Origin: an uncultured Prevotellaceae bacterium
GTDB taxonomy: Bacteria; Bacteroidota; Bacteroidia; Bacteroidales; Bacteroidaceae
Assembly: GCA_937898415.1 (NCBI GenBank)
Contig: CALDLA010000118.1
Location: 1 to 31,449, forward strand
DNA: 31,449 nucleotides
Direction: 5' to 3'
This document shows positions 23,342-31,449 of the stretch, piece by piece. Position numbers and translations under genes: made by a program. The notes beneath the pieces were generated by a model. It saw nothing but the letters and a program-made list of their open reading frames with translations. It made no database searches and had not been told where the DNA came from. Position 1 is the first letter of the stretch, and every line of letters starts with the position of its first letter.

Positions 23342-23665
23342 CAGCCTCAGCATCCACAGAATGAAAAGAAATTGGACCTTTTTCCTATTCATAGATTGTA
23401 TCATGTTCCTTGATCTCGGCAAGTTCATATTATATCCTAATGATGTCACCCAACGTTTGTAGTCCCTCCCTCGTAATCCAACGAATATCCGTTTATTTCG
23501 CTATGCCAAGATTCGTAAAAATGGTGGATATAGTATCGATAAGATGCTATGGAAGGATTTAACAGGTAAGAATGTGCTTTTTAAGACCAACTTGTTTTTG
23601 ACGGAAGTACACTACTATCGTTAGGACTGTAATGGAGTTGTCCTAATTGTTCCCAACTTAACGCT
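23342..23665. other. Remnant-like region behind rteB
   Basis: No intact gene is found. A plus-strand frame ending in TAG near 23624 has protein-like composition from about 23460 (RYAKIRKNGGYSIDKMLWKD and about 25 more residues) but no good start. It may be the tail of a deleted gene, such as one lost when the defence cargo inserted. No terminator was recognised directly behind rteB. Confidence 0.35.
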
Positions 23666-23803
23666 ATGCAGTCAGAGAAGGCAGAAAGAATATTGGAATT
23701 GATTGAGCCGGCCATCAAGGAAACGTCCAACAGTCCCAAGCAAACCTATGTTTTGACAGAAAAGATAAAATCATTATTCCGATCTGCCTCTCCTCCCTCT
23801 TGA
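23666..23803 (+). CDS. Small hypothetical protein of 45 residues
   Basis: The frame starts MQSEKAERILELIEPAIKET and ends with a Ser/Pro-rich tail; the first 40 residues are charged and helix-prone. I know no family for it. It reads towards the convergent GHKL-nuclease gene. It could be a real small protein or part of the decayed region behind rteB. Confidence 0.3.
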   Translation: MQSEKAERILELIEPAIKETSNSPKQTYVLTEKIKSLFRSASPPS

Positions 23804-23859
23804 TTCTTGATTATATGCTTCTAACAGAGGTATGCATCACTGGCACAAACAAAAGCAGG

Positions 23860-23874
23860 ATAGGCAGAGCCTAT
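23860..23874 (-). terminator. Weak candidate terminator behind the GHKL-nuclease gene
   Basis: On the minus strand ATAGGC-TCT-GCCTAT forms a six-pair hairpin 23 bases after the stop, followed after a few bases by CTTTT. The U-run is short and displaced, so termination strength is uncertain. Confidence 0.35.
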
Positions 23875-23897
23875 TACAATGATTTAAAACTTTGTCC

Positions 23898-26084
23898 TCA
23901 TAATTTTACTTTTTCCAATTGTTCATGACTTCTAATGAGACTATCATCTATTTCTTTGCCAAGTAATCTTTCTGTAAAGACCTTATTCCTAATATTTGCC
24001 CTTTCCAATAATGTGGAATATTTTAATACCTCAATATACATAGTGCCTTTGGGCCTTTTATCGTTACCATTTACTGTCTGATCAGGATTATAAATATAAT
24101 CCAAATATGGAGATCTGATAAAATCGGGTTCTGCATCTATAACAGCTTCAAAATCAAAATTTTCCCCTATCAAATAGCCATAGAAATTAGTTATCTCGAA
24201 TTCATCTTTTGCATATTTCCTGATCAGACTCGCATATCTGGTGGCCTGGTTTGTAAACCTAGACACATCTGCATCAAGACTTTTCAGTTCTATAATAATG
24301 CACTTATGCTCAGAAGGGAATAATAATATATCTAAGCGGCTCCCAAGATAGTCCCTATTATATTTTGTTAGTTGCTCTTCCTCTGTTGGCGTCAAATCTT
24401 CACGAAGGAATAACTTGTTTCCAATCTTAACTTTTCTGAGTTCTGTTTCGGAAGTACCCTTAAAATGAATAAAGTCTTCATTCAGCATCCACAGGTTACT
24501 ATCAAACGGTGTATCTGTCTTCTGTTTAAACAATAAATTGTGAATGATTTTTTCATTCTGAATACGCTTTTTCTCATCAGAATCATGCTGAGCCTCCAGC
24601 TGTTTGGCTATAATTTTATCTAACATAACCAATGCTGATTTTCTTTCTGCCAAATACCTAGTAACGTTTGCCCTGTTTTTATCAGGTATCATTTTGGCTA
24701 TGGAGTTGGCTCTTTTCTTGAATTCTTTCTTGAAATCAGCTGCCGTGGGGTCAAGATCCTTCAGTTTATCAAATTCATCCTTTATCTTAGCCTTGCCCTT
24801 TGCCTCCACTTCAGCATTATACTGAGTATAACGTGAAATAAATTCTGAGGTACTTACGCCATTAACATTTCCAATTTTGTCAATAACACCTCTATCAAGA
24901 GAGAACAGTTCTATGACCTCATCTAATTCATTATTGATAACGTCATTCACTTTTTTTATCTTGGGATAATGCGAAACCACCTTATTGCATACCTGTTCTT
25001 GAATATCATCGACAAAAATGAGTTCCATATTGGCATTCCACAGGTTACGCCGTCTTTTGAATTCTTCTTTAGTGAATATCTTAATCTTTCCACGTTCATC
25101 ACTATCTTGATTAGTTAGATAGTCGCCAGAAATTAGGCATAACATATGTTTCCCCTCAATATTGGAAAGTCTATTTATTGCCTCAAATTCAATGTTACTT
25201 ACATCAACAGTTTCATTCTTACTGGTGAATTTAATCTCATTCTTTTTCTGAATTTTCTTCGAAAGTAGGAAAGTACTGATATAAAATACTTCTTTTCGTG
25301 AAAGAGTGTCAAAGCCCTCTCCATTTTCTTTGATTTTTTTATAATTCAGTTCAAAATTATCATCATAATCAGAATCAGGAACATCCAAAGCTTTAATATA
25401 CAGATCTTCTTTGGCTACATGAGCGTTATTGATGTAAAGTTCGAACTTCAACTCCGGTAAAATTTCTTTCTCCAGACAAAATCTACCAAGATATCTTAGG
25501 AATACCCTGTCTCGGATTTCTTGGATTGTTAATTCTGAATATTTCTTTTGATCTTCATCGTCATACAAATAAAAGAATTCTATGTTTGTTCCTGTACAAT
25601 CTTCATTACACTCTTCTGGGTTTGAAGCCCACACAACAGCCTTCTTTTTTTCAAAAAAGTCTTTTGAGAGGACAATTCTTCTTTTCCATCTTTTTCCGTC
25701 CTCATCAAAAACGCTATTGATCTCTGTGTGCTTAAAGAAATGAAGGAACTGAATTCTTCCTGTGCCAAAATTATTCTGGTTTTTCGACTCGTCATAAAGA
25801 TTGAGGAATCGTTCATAGTTGACAGAATCAAATCCGATACCAGTATCACTCACTTCGAGAGATACAAATGAAAGGCTGTTCTCATTATATAGTGAGGTTT
25901 TGCTCATTTTGAGTCGTACAACAATTGAATTATCCGAGCCATCAATTGCTTCCAAGGAATTACTATATGCTTCAAACAATGGTTGCAAAAACATATCATG
26001 CTTCTTGATCTGCTTCTTCATCATAGAAGGGTATGATATGTGCTGCTTAATATAATCACCGCCTACCAATTCTTTTATAACCAT
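23898..26084 (-). CDS. GHKL (HSP90/MORC-like) ATPase fused to a PD-(D/E)XK nuclease; candidate defence protein
   Basis: The 728-residue protein begins with a GHKL ATPase: N-box E38-AYSN42, G1 D80-TGIGF, then G-T-G-R-I-Q-F-L as the lid motif. It continues through a transducer-like middle and a charged helical region (about 370-530). The C-terminal domain contains RLD585-ILLF, then IIIE599-LK601, a standard PD-(D/E)XK core resembling that of Shedu (DUF4263) nucleases. The expected behaviour is an ATP-gated DNA clamp that cuts DNA, analogous to MORC or MutL-like proteins; this is inference. It has its own consensus promoter and is the only gene of its transcript, so it may be a single-gene defence system. 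It does not match any named system I can recall with certainty. Confidence 0.75.
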   Translation of the reverse strand: MVIKELVGGDYIKQHISYPSMMKKQIKKHDMFLQPLFEAYSNSLEAIDGSDNSIVVRLKMSKTSLYNENSLSFVSLEVSDTGIGFDSVNYERFLNLYDESKNQNNFGTGRIQFLHFFKHTEINSVFDEDGKRWKRRIVLSKDFFEKKKAVVWASNPEECNEDCTGTNIEFFYLYDDEDQKKYSELTIQEIRDRVFLRYLGRFCLEKEILPELKFELYINNAHVAKEDLYIKALDVPDSDYDDNFELNYKKIKENGEGFDTLSRKEVFYISTFLLSKKIQKKNEIKFTSKNETVDVSNIEFEAINRLSNIEGKHMLCLISGDYLTNQDSDERGKIKIFTKEEFKRRRNLWNANMELIFVDDIQEQVCNKVVSHYPKIKKVNDVINNELDEVIELFSLDRGVIDKIGNVNGVSTSEFISRYTQYNAEVEAKGKAKIKDEFDKLKDLDPTAADFKKEFKKRANSIAKMIPDKNRANVTRYLAERKSALVMLDKIIAKQLEAQHDSDEKKRIQNEKIIHNLLFKQKTDTPFDSNLWMLNEDFIHFKGTSETELRKVKIGNKLFLREDLTPTEEEQLTKYNRDYLGSRLDILLFPSEHKCIIIELKSLDADVSRFTNQATRYASLIRKYAKDEFEITNFYGYLIGENFDFEAVIDAEPDFIRSPYLDYIYNPDQTVNGNDKRPKGTMYIEVLKYSTLLERANIRNKVFTERLLGKEIDDSLIRSHEQLEKVKL

Positions 26085-26106
26085 AATCTATTATTTAAAT
26101 CCGTCA

Positions 26107-26138
26107 CAAAGATAACAACTTTTCCCAATTCCACCAAA
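26107..26138 (-). promoter_or_regulatory. Consensus Bacteroidota promoter of the GHKL-nuclease gene
   Basis: On the minus strand TTTG (26138 to 26135), a 20-base spacer and TATCTTTG (26114 to 26107) match both the -33 and -7 elements at the expected distance. The start codon lies 22 bases downstream of the -7 element. Confidence 0.75.
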
Positions 26139-26197
26139 CATTTACACTAAATAACGCAAACGCATCGACCAATAAGTGTTATTCGTGTTGTCTCTAT

Positions 26198-27058
26198 TCA
26201 TAGCACCGCCCCATTATTCACCACGATAGGATTATTCCTATAATTATTTACTACCGTCATGTCAAAAGCCGCACAATTTATAAGGCCACGAATCACAGCT
26301 GTTCGCCAATCGTTAGGACCATATTGTGTACTAATTGTAGATTGCATTTCCATGAGCACCCTCCTCAATCCAACATTCGTTTTCACATGACTTCTCAACA
26401 ACTCATGAGTTAAAAACTCATTCACAGCTTTCCGAAGTCTTTTCTCCAACTGTATTTCACTTATCTGGTGACTCAAACGAGTTGCGAGTGCAGCATTACC
26501 CAATGCTGTCCCGTCAATACTAAATGTCACGCAAACTCTTCCACGAATAATAGTACAATCAGCCTTCAAAAACACAACGCCAGATCTAACTTTCGGATAA
26601 TATGGATGCATATAATTTGTATATGATTTATCACTTTTCAGCCAATTACAATGTCCACATAGAGGTACTAGGTTCAATCTACAAGTAGCCAACTGGCCAA
26701 ATGTGCTTTTGTCCATATAGTGATCTAACTGTGAAGGTCTATTAATACTACAATAAGGACAAGTATCAGCAAAGTTTGGATCTAACAATGCGTTTCTTAC
26801 ATATACTAATGATTTGTCCAATCCCGTATAAGGATCTTTTCCAGAGGTCTTACTATATTGGTTCTTGATAATCTCTTTCTTCTTGTCTGTCGCAGCAAGC
26901 TGTGCAGTTGTCACCTCCCCCCCCCCTTGATCGTAATCATCATATAGCTGTTCAAGTAGAGGCTTGTCTATAGTGACATCTAAATTATTACAATGCGCTA
27001 TAAGTACATCGATATCCTGCTTGGCATCCGCAAGCCTAGGCTTATTCAATACCCACAT
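26198..27058 (-). CDS. HNH endonuclease, third gene of a nuclease/ATPase/HNH operon, with a G10 tract
   Basis: The 286-residue protein has a zinc HNH core: C100-x2-C103, L-D112-H113 with a following K, N129, and C134-x2-C137-N138 with K141. N-terminal (1-95) and C-terminal (150-286) helical parts make it larger than classic PtuB. The start shares one base with the ATPase stop (TGATG), so translation is coupled. Codons for D43 to E48 contain an uninterrupted run of ten G (26917-26926), an unusual homopolymer that could slip and switch the gene off before the HNH core. It resembles Septu-like ATPase/HNH pairs but with an extra upstream nuclease gene. Confidence 0.78.
   Translation of the reverse strand: MWVLNKPRLADAKQDIDVLIAHCNNLDVTIDKPLLEQLYDDYDQGGGEVTTAQLAATDKKKEIIKNQYSKTSGKDPYTGLDKSLVYVRNALLDPNFADTCPYCSINRPSQLDHYMDKSTFGQLATCRLNLVPLCGHCNWLKSDKSYTNYMHPYYPKVRSGVVFLKADCTIIRGRVCVTFSIDGTALGNAALATRLSHQISEIQLEKRLRKAVNEFLTHELLRSHVKTNVGLRRVLMEMQSTISTQYGPNDWRTAVIRGLINCAAFDMTVVNNYRNNPIVVNNGAVL
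26917..26926 (-). repeat. G10 homopolymer within the HNH gene
   Basis: Ten consecutive C on the plus strand (G on the coding strand) encode G45-G46-G47 and the first base of E48. Loss or gain of one base would frameshift the gene after 47 residues and remove the HNH core, a layout typical of contingency loci. An assembly error in the homopolymer is also possible. Confidence 0.8.
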
Positions 27059-28791
27059 CAGTTATTCCCTCCTTCTTCTTCTGGATGCCTATCATAGTAT
27101 TTCGATATAACATATGATAGCATCTGGTTACTAATTTTGCCTTTCATATGCCTCATGAAACTATTTAGCATATCATCTATGCTCTCCCATTCTTCATTAG
27201 TTTCCCAGGTTTCATAGAGTTTATTATATGCATCATAATAGGTACCTACATCTGTCGTATAATCAAATACCTCACACGTTATTTCTCCAATATTTGCGCC
27301 ATATGTTTCCATTCTGGGATGAGATACCGTTGTAAAATCTCCGATTTTTCTTACAATATATACATTCTCCGCAAAAGATTCTTGAACAATAATTGGTGAA
27401 TGGGTAGCAACCATTAAAATTGAATTATATTGGGCAATAATATAACGAAGAGATGACATCATAAAAGAGAGCATGGGTGGATGAATATGATTTTCTGGCT
27501 CGTCAAACAATAGCATACAATCATTCTCTATGTATGCTATCACATGAGATAGAGCATGCAGATAATACTTAAATCCAGTAGACTGATTCATGAAATGAGC
27601 TTCTGTGCCTTCCTCAGCATCATAAAGTAGACTGTACATATTATTGCTGATGTCTGGGAATAATATGGATGCCCTTTTCATGATTTCGTCCCATAATTTT
27701 TTCTTGACCTCATTGTTATATACAATATTGAGCGCCTTACTACACTCCTCTGCCAGTCTCCTCACTGGTTTCAGCCTAGTTTCTTCTAATCGCAGTTGTC
27801 TAAAAAGATTATCATATGTTGAATCATTAGCATCCTTTAGAATTCGCTCAAACTCAGATTTGACATCCCTTATACCACAGAATACGAGTCTCCCTTTTCC
27901 TGTATCCATGCCATTCAGCAAAAGTCTGTAGTCTTCTCCTCCTATTCCTGGCAAAACGAAGTTGTCAAAAGGACTATATGAAATCAAGAATAACTTACTG
28001 ATACCAATATCTATAGGGTCTATGAACCCTATATCCTGTTTAAGTTTAAACCTTTGATCAGGATATGCATACAATAACTTAGCTAACTTATATATGAGTG
28101 TACTCTTTCCTGATCCATTCTTACCTATAAAAGTCATAACCCCATTAGGGATCTTAGTGCTCCTGATATCTGGTAGCCAGGAAAAATGTAATGTTATGCG
28201 CTCTTTTATGCTAGTAAGACTTACATTAATATTTTCTTTTCGAAGATCGTAATGTGTTTCGCCCGCCAGCATAATCTCCCTTCCCTTTTCCAATGAATAT
28301 GATTTCATGGATGAATCCCTAAGTAATCCTTTTTCAAAGGCTTGTTCTCCTTCCACAAGTGAAAAATATTCATCATTTTTATCTGACAATATTAGGTGCA
28401 TTTGTTTTACGAAGTCTTTCTTTTCGTTTGCCTTTAGCATCTCGTTAAGGCTTTCAAACAAGTCAAGTGACTGGGTTAACGATACAAAACCTTCCGGTAA
28501 CTCTTCAAACTCTTCTTTTTTCCCGAGTACGTTCCTCAGCAAATACATTTCATGCTCTGCCTGTCCCTTTTTCATGATTTTTATATACCCTAGATAAGAT
28601 GTTGCGTTACCTGTAATTAAAGGTGTCGCATGAAGATGATATGTTACATAGTAGCCATAGTCGTTCCAATCATTTTCCTCTATTAGAAAATGGGCTTTGC
28701 CATAATGTCTACCTGTTGCATCTTGGTAACACTTACTTATTAGTCGGAAGACAAATTTTATCATAACTCTTTCATTTTGGGTCGTTTGCAT
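27058..28791 (-). CDS. ABC/RecF-type ATPase (PtuA-like), second gene of the three-gene operon
   Basis: The 577-residue protein has a long N-terminal part (about 1-215) preceding a Walker A at G223-KNGSGKS230. A helical insertion follows (about 300-380). The Walker B is LLFD430-EPENHIHPP and the H-loop is LMVATHSPIIVQES. This is the OLD/AAA_15/21 architecture shared by Septu PtuA and retron-associated ATPases, which control a partner nuclease. The unusually long N-terminus is not recognised. The gene starts 18 bases after the upstream gene and shares one base with the HNH gene. Met1 (28791) or Met10 (28764) may be the start. Confidence 0.8.
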   Translation of the reverse strand: MQTTQNERVMIKFVFRLISKCYQDATGRHYGKAHFLIEENDWNDYGYYVTYHLHATPLITGNATSYLGYIKIMKKGQAEHEMYLLRNVLGKKEEFEELPEGFVSLTQSLDLFESLNEMLKANEKKDFVKQMHLILSDKNDEYFSLVEGEQAFEKGLLRDSSMKSYSLEKGREIMLAGETHYDLRKENINVSLTSIKERITLHFSWLPDIRSTKIPNGVMTFIGKNGSGKSTLIYKLAKLLYAYPDQRFKLKQDIGFIDPIDIGISKLFLISYSPFDNFVLPGIGGEDYRLLLNGMDTGKGRLVFCGIRDVKSEFERILKDANDSTYDNLFRQLRLEETRLKPVRRLAEECSKALNIVYNNEVKKKLWDEIMKRASILFPDISNNMYSLLYDAEEGTEAHFMNQSTGFKYYLHALSHVIAYIENDCMLLFDEPENHIHPPMLSFMMSSLRYIIAQYNSILMVATHSPIIVQESFAENVYIVRKIGDFTTVSHPRMETYGANIGEITCEVFDYTTDVGTYYDAYNKLYETWETNEEWESIDDMLNSFMRHMKGKISNQMLSYVISKYYDRHPEEEGGNN

Positions 28792-28809
28792 CCCCTGATT
28801 ATTTTATTT

Positions 28810-30303
28810 CTATTCTTTTTTTTCTCCTTTCAACCACTCCTCCAATTTATTAAAAGCTATCAACCTCTTATGATTCATTACAATCGGGAATCTAGCTACC
28901 ACATAATTCTCAACCTTCTCAACACCAAACTTTTCTATGACCCATTTTGTACGGAAATTTTCTTTGTCTAAGGCATTCTGATAGTATTTTACTAACCTTT
29001 TGTTTTGACCGCAAACTTTGTCTATATTTGCAATAGTAAGGTTATTGATGTCAAGATAGTTGTTTTTACACTGAAAGTTATAAATACAATCACCTTGCCT
29101 ACAGAGAACATCAAATTCCTGCTTGTGTATTCGCTTTACGTTAGTACACTCATAACCATATTTCTCAAGTAATGCCTTTACTCTCTTCTCAAATAAGAAG
29201 CCAGCCTTAATCCTGTACCGCCTGTTTTTCCTTAAAAGACCATAAATAGTATTCTCCACATAGCGTATTATTAATAAGACTGTCGAATAATAGTTACTTT
29301 CGTTCTGAAAAAAAGCAGGTCTTTCATTTATCGCTTCATAATAATCCTGGGCTTCACTAAATAGCCTCAGATGTGGGTATTTCATACAAAAATCTTTAAA
29401 AATATCCTCTGTCATACAAATAGAATATCCATCTATGAACTGCCCATCCAAATCCAATACCATTTGTCTGATCTCTTGCAAAACCAGACTCTCATCAATC
29501 CCATATCCTTTGAAAAGTGTCTCTGCCTGCTTCACAGTATACAGGAGTTCTGCATATGAGTATAAATTCTTTGGAATATTTGTTGTCGAGATGTTTTTAT
29601 GCTCATATTCAATAATATCTATTTCACTCATGGTCAGAGGTTCCAAGAAGAAGTTCTCCAATTGATTGTAATGCATACAGAATTCCACCCCCCAATTATT
29701 AGCCCTTGCTTCATATCCATCTATACATCTGTTTCCTATAATTGAATGAAATGCTGTTGTTATCGGCATGATGTTAAAATCCACCTGAGACTGGAAATGA
29801 CATAAAAGTTCTATAAATTGTGCCTTCTTACTCCCTTTTGCATAGAGTCGGATTAAGGTTAAGTATGCCACATAGTATAATCGCCTTGACTGGATAAAAT
29901 TTACTGCATCTGCAATTGTTTTGCATTCCATACCAGGAAGTCTCATTTTTTGATATGTCAGTCTTAAACCCAACAACATGATGATAATAGATTTGATTCT
30001 CTCCAAAACATCATTCCCGAATCGGCATTGCACTATTTTCAGTATACCCATCAAATCTCGTTTGTTTTCTCTTATATCAATACTACACTTTTCAAATGCC
30101 ATCCATTCGTCAGCAGAAATAACATATCTTATATTAATGAATTCTTCAATACATCTGATAAACATCAGCCATTTGGGAAACAAATCATGGCCATCATATT
30201 CTGTAAGATGAGATATTACCTCATCTTTTTTTATTTCAATACCTGCCTTCAAGAAATCTTCCAACTCCTTACCTCGAAGAACTGTATAAGTAGGCAATTT
30301 CAT
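28810..30303 (-). CDS. Uncharacterised protein with C-terminal PD-(D/E)XK (Mrr-like) nuclease domain, first gene of the operon
   Basis: The 497-residue protein is mostly helical over about 1-360 with no family I recognise. The C-terminal 130 residues contain FEKRVKALLEKYGYECTNV, then EFD398-VL and NFQ411-CK413-NN. This is the D...QxK form of the PD-(D/E)XK core found in Mrr-like restriction enzymes. It leads an operon with an ATPase and an HNH protein (gaps of 18 bases and a 1-base overlap). It could be a second nuclease effector or a DNA-end processing partner. Lower GC than the ICE backbone points to separate acquisition. Function is unproven. Confidence 0.7.
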   Translation of the reverse strand: MKLPTYTVLRGKELEDFLKAGIEIKKDEVISHLTEYDGHDLFPKWLMFIRCIEEFINIRYVISADEWMAFEKCSIDIRENKRDLMGILKIVQCRFGNDVLERIKSIIIMLLGLRLTYQKMRLPGMECKTIADAVNFIQSRRLYYVAYLTLIRLYAKGSKKAQFIELLCHFQSQVDFNIMPITTAFHSIIGNRCIDGYEARANNWGVEFCMHYNQLENFFLEPLTMSEIDIIEYEHKNISTTNIPKNLYSYAELLYTVKQAETLFKGYGIDESLVLQEIRQMVLDLDGQFIDGYSICMTEDIFKDFCMKYPHLRLFSEAQDYYEAINERPAFFQNESNYYSTVLLIIRYVENTIYGLLRKNRRYRIKAGFLFEKRVKALLEKYGYECTNVKRIHKQEFDVLCRQGDCIYNFQCKNNYLDINNLTIANIDKVCGQNKRLVKYYQNALDKENFRTKWVIEKFGVEKVENYVVARFPIVMNHKRLIAFNKLEEWLKGEKKE

Positions 30304-30362
30304 AACGAATTATAATATCCCTCGTCCTTCACGCCAAAAGCGTAATATTTTACATTCAGTTG

Positions 30363-30370
30363 CAAATATA
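30363..30370 (-). promoter_or_regulatory. Candidate -7 element of the three-gene operon
   Basis: On the minus strand TATATTTG matches TAnnTTTG, 60 bases before the ATG at 30303. A TTTTTTG lies 12 bases upstream, closer than the normal -33 spacing. An ACGC/GCGT mini-hairpin lies in the 5' leader. Confidence 0.5.
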
Positions 30371-30622
30371 ATAATAAAGCGGCAAAAAACTCTATATTCG
30401 ACATAACTTTTATTAATTATTTGCAGTTTTAATAATTATTTCTGTAATAAGAGTCATACCAATCTGTTTTAAGAGAGATTGACAGGATGTAAATGACTCT
30501 TCAAATTAATCTTGTAAGAAAGAGAAAATTTATACTTATTTTATAATTTTGAATTACTTGAGGTTCACATCTTTTTCCTGCAACCTTGACAGCATGGTTT
30601 TTTCTTAGATATCCATAATTCA

Positions 30623-31041
30623 TTACTTCTTCAAATTCTGCTGAAAACTGTACCTTGTGGATCGGAAGGTCTCTTGAGTAATGAAAACGATGTGGCTGAC
30701 GTTCTTGTCTTCCATGCCCATTTCGTATAGGATGAGGAAGAAGGTTTTCTTTGCAGGCAAAGCGACAAGACTTCAAGCGGCGTGTGCTCTTACGATATTC
30801 TTCTGGATACGAAATAAGAGAAAAAAATGATGCCCTTGTAGAAGTCAATGAAGCATTTGTAGTCGTCATTCAATCAATCCGAAGTAGTGACGTAGGTCAT
30901 TATTTCATCGTAGAGTATCTTGTTTCTAACAAAACGCGGCAACTCATGTTCCACATATTCCCAAGCTATCTCGCCCGCTCTAGCTTTGTAGACAACCTGT
31001 GGGATAGAAAGACCTATATCCTTTTCACAATTCAACCTTTT
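30623..31041 (-). pseudogene. Decayed gene with a LuxR-like HTH remnant
   Basis: On the minus strand a protein-like frame runs from 31041 through SIPQVVYKARAGEIAWEYVE and LPRFVRNKILYDEIMTYV. It is interrupted by an in-frame TGA at 30874-30876 and continues in the same frame to a TAA. After a frameshift it resumes as LPAKKTFFLILYEMGMEDKN and VSHIVFITQETFRSTRYSF, ending in NLKK and a stop at 30623. The last part looks like the HTH of Bacteroidota LuxR-type regulators. Several stops and a shift mean it is broken. The parent protein is unknown to me. Confidence 0.4.
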
Positions 31042-31395
31042 TCAACCTTTGATTTTTGAGTGTATGCATTTGCTAATGTGTGCTTAATGGTCACAAATAA
31101 AACCTGGATAACCCCACTTTACAATTCTATCTTAATTACTTATATGTTGCATTCGTTTGATATTTATGAACACATATCCCATTATGGGGGCGAGTTTGTA
31201 GCGTTTGAGCAAATTTTGCCCAAACTTTTAGAGCTACTTTTAGCCCTGTTTTCATTAACATCTTTTAATCGCACTCGTTTTCAGATAGTTGCAAAATTCC
31301 TGCCTGAATACGGATTCTTTTTGCTTGCACCCCTGCTTATGTTACAAATGCGATCGCAAACAAACGCATTTAGTAACAAGTAAAAAGAACAAAAG
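31042..31395. other. Intergenic stretch with a hairpin before the right-edge gene
   Basis: No convincing gene. A plus-strand frame through 31060-31383 has poor composition and is probably chance. The stretch ends with the hairpin at 31341-31377 and an A-rich leader before the ATG at 31396. Confidence 0.45.
31341..31377. promoter_or_regulatory. Imperfect inverted repeat upstream of the right-edge gene
   Basis: GTTACAAATGCG (31341-31352) and CGCATTTAGTAAC (31365-31377) are inverted arms with one bulged base and a 12-base spacer, ending 18 bases before the ATG. It could be an operator or a leader hairpin; its regulator is unknown. Confidence 0.5.
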
Positions 31396-31449
31396 ATGAA
31401 ATACAATATTCTGACTGAAACGGCTTTCTTCCGTGCCGCCCAAAACGGA
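31396..31449 (+). CDS. 5' end of an unknown gene, cut by the window edge
   Basis: Eighteen codons are visible (MKYNILTETAFFRAAQNG), open to the last base, preceded by an A-rich leader AAAAAGAACAAAAG. I do not recognise the family from so short a piece. Its position beyond the defence cargo suggests another accessory or ICE gene. Confidence 0.5.
   Translation, partial: MKYNILTETAFFRAAQNG

Noticed and set aside
23586..23604. Third copy of the direct repeat (CAACTTGTT on the plus strand)
   Set aside because: Only nine bases match before the similarity ends, so chance is the simpler explanation.
26198..28791. Retron reading of the ATPase/HNH pair
   Set aside because: No reverse transcriptase and no msr/msd-like RNA was found next to it; the first gene has a nuclease, not a polymerase, motif.
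30751..31059. Plus-strand frame over the decayed gene
   Set aside because: The minus strand reads much more like protein in several linked pieces, so the plus frame is taken as a shadow.
31060..31383. Plus-strand frame of about 107 codons near the right edge
   Set aside because: Poor, Leu/Phe-rich composition without a clear start; it runs through the hairpin upstream of the real partial gene.

Overview
The window looks like an accessory region of a Bacteroidales genome (Bacteroides, Phocaeicola or Prevotella type). Evidence: several promoters carry the Bacteroidota -7 element TAnnTTTG, most start codons lack a Shine-Dalgarno sequence, and the backbone matches the regulatory and excision region of a CTnDOT-type conjugative transposon (ICE). 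No integrase, tetQ or transfer gene lies inside the window, so it is an internal slice.

Layout. (1) 1-54 is the 3' end of a group II intron (domains V/VI), inserted 15 bases upstream of an AbiE type IV toxin-antitoxin pair (abiEi/abiEii, 70-1676), followed by a PfkB-type small-molecule kinase (1694-2590). (2) 2786-8016, minus strand, is a defence island: an AAA_14/DUF4143-type ATPase, then a tightly packed row kwaA-kwaB (Kiwa) and ptuA-ptuB (Septu), then a small unknown ORF. Imperfect direct repeats of about 45-51 bp (2795-2839 and 8351-8401) flank this island almost exactly. (3) 8410-13299 holds the ICE excision/control genes: two minus-strand helix-turn-helix (HTH) genes, a divergent pair of excisionase-like HTH genes (in the place of xis2c/xis2d), a DUF4099/DUF3945 protein (place of orf3) and a topoisomerase III (place of exc). 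(4) 13440-19524 has a DUF1896 protein and a giant methylase-helicase fusion, closed by a strong intrinsic terminator. (5) 19645-23341 carries a promoter, a structured leader with a 21-codon upstream ORF, and the RteA/RteB-like two-component pair without tetQ. (6) 23898-30303, minus strand, is a second, AT-rich defence cargo: a GHKL ATPase fused to a PD-(D/E)XK nuclease, and a separate three-gene operon (PD-(D/E)XK protein, ABC-type ATPase, HNH nuclease). (7) 30304-31449 holds a promoter, a decayed gene, a hairpin and the first 18 codons of an unknown gene.

How the parts fit. The ICE backbone appears to carry anti-phage or anti-plasmid cargo at two places. RteA/RteB would sense a signal and feed the excision genes, as in CTnDOT. 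The topoisomerase, methylase-helicase and HTH proteins belong to the element's own DNA processing. The strongest candidates for something undescribed are the three-gene nuclease/ATPase/HNH operon, whose HNH gene contains a run of ten G (possible phase variation), and the GHKL-nuclease fusion. The compound Kiwa-Septu row bounded by direct repeats, and the 17-bp perfect inverted repeats around the topoisomerase gene, are also notable. All family names come from motif reading; no database search was run.
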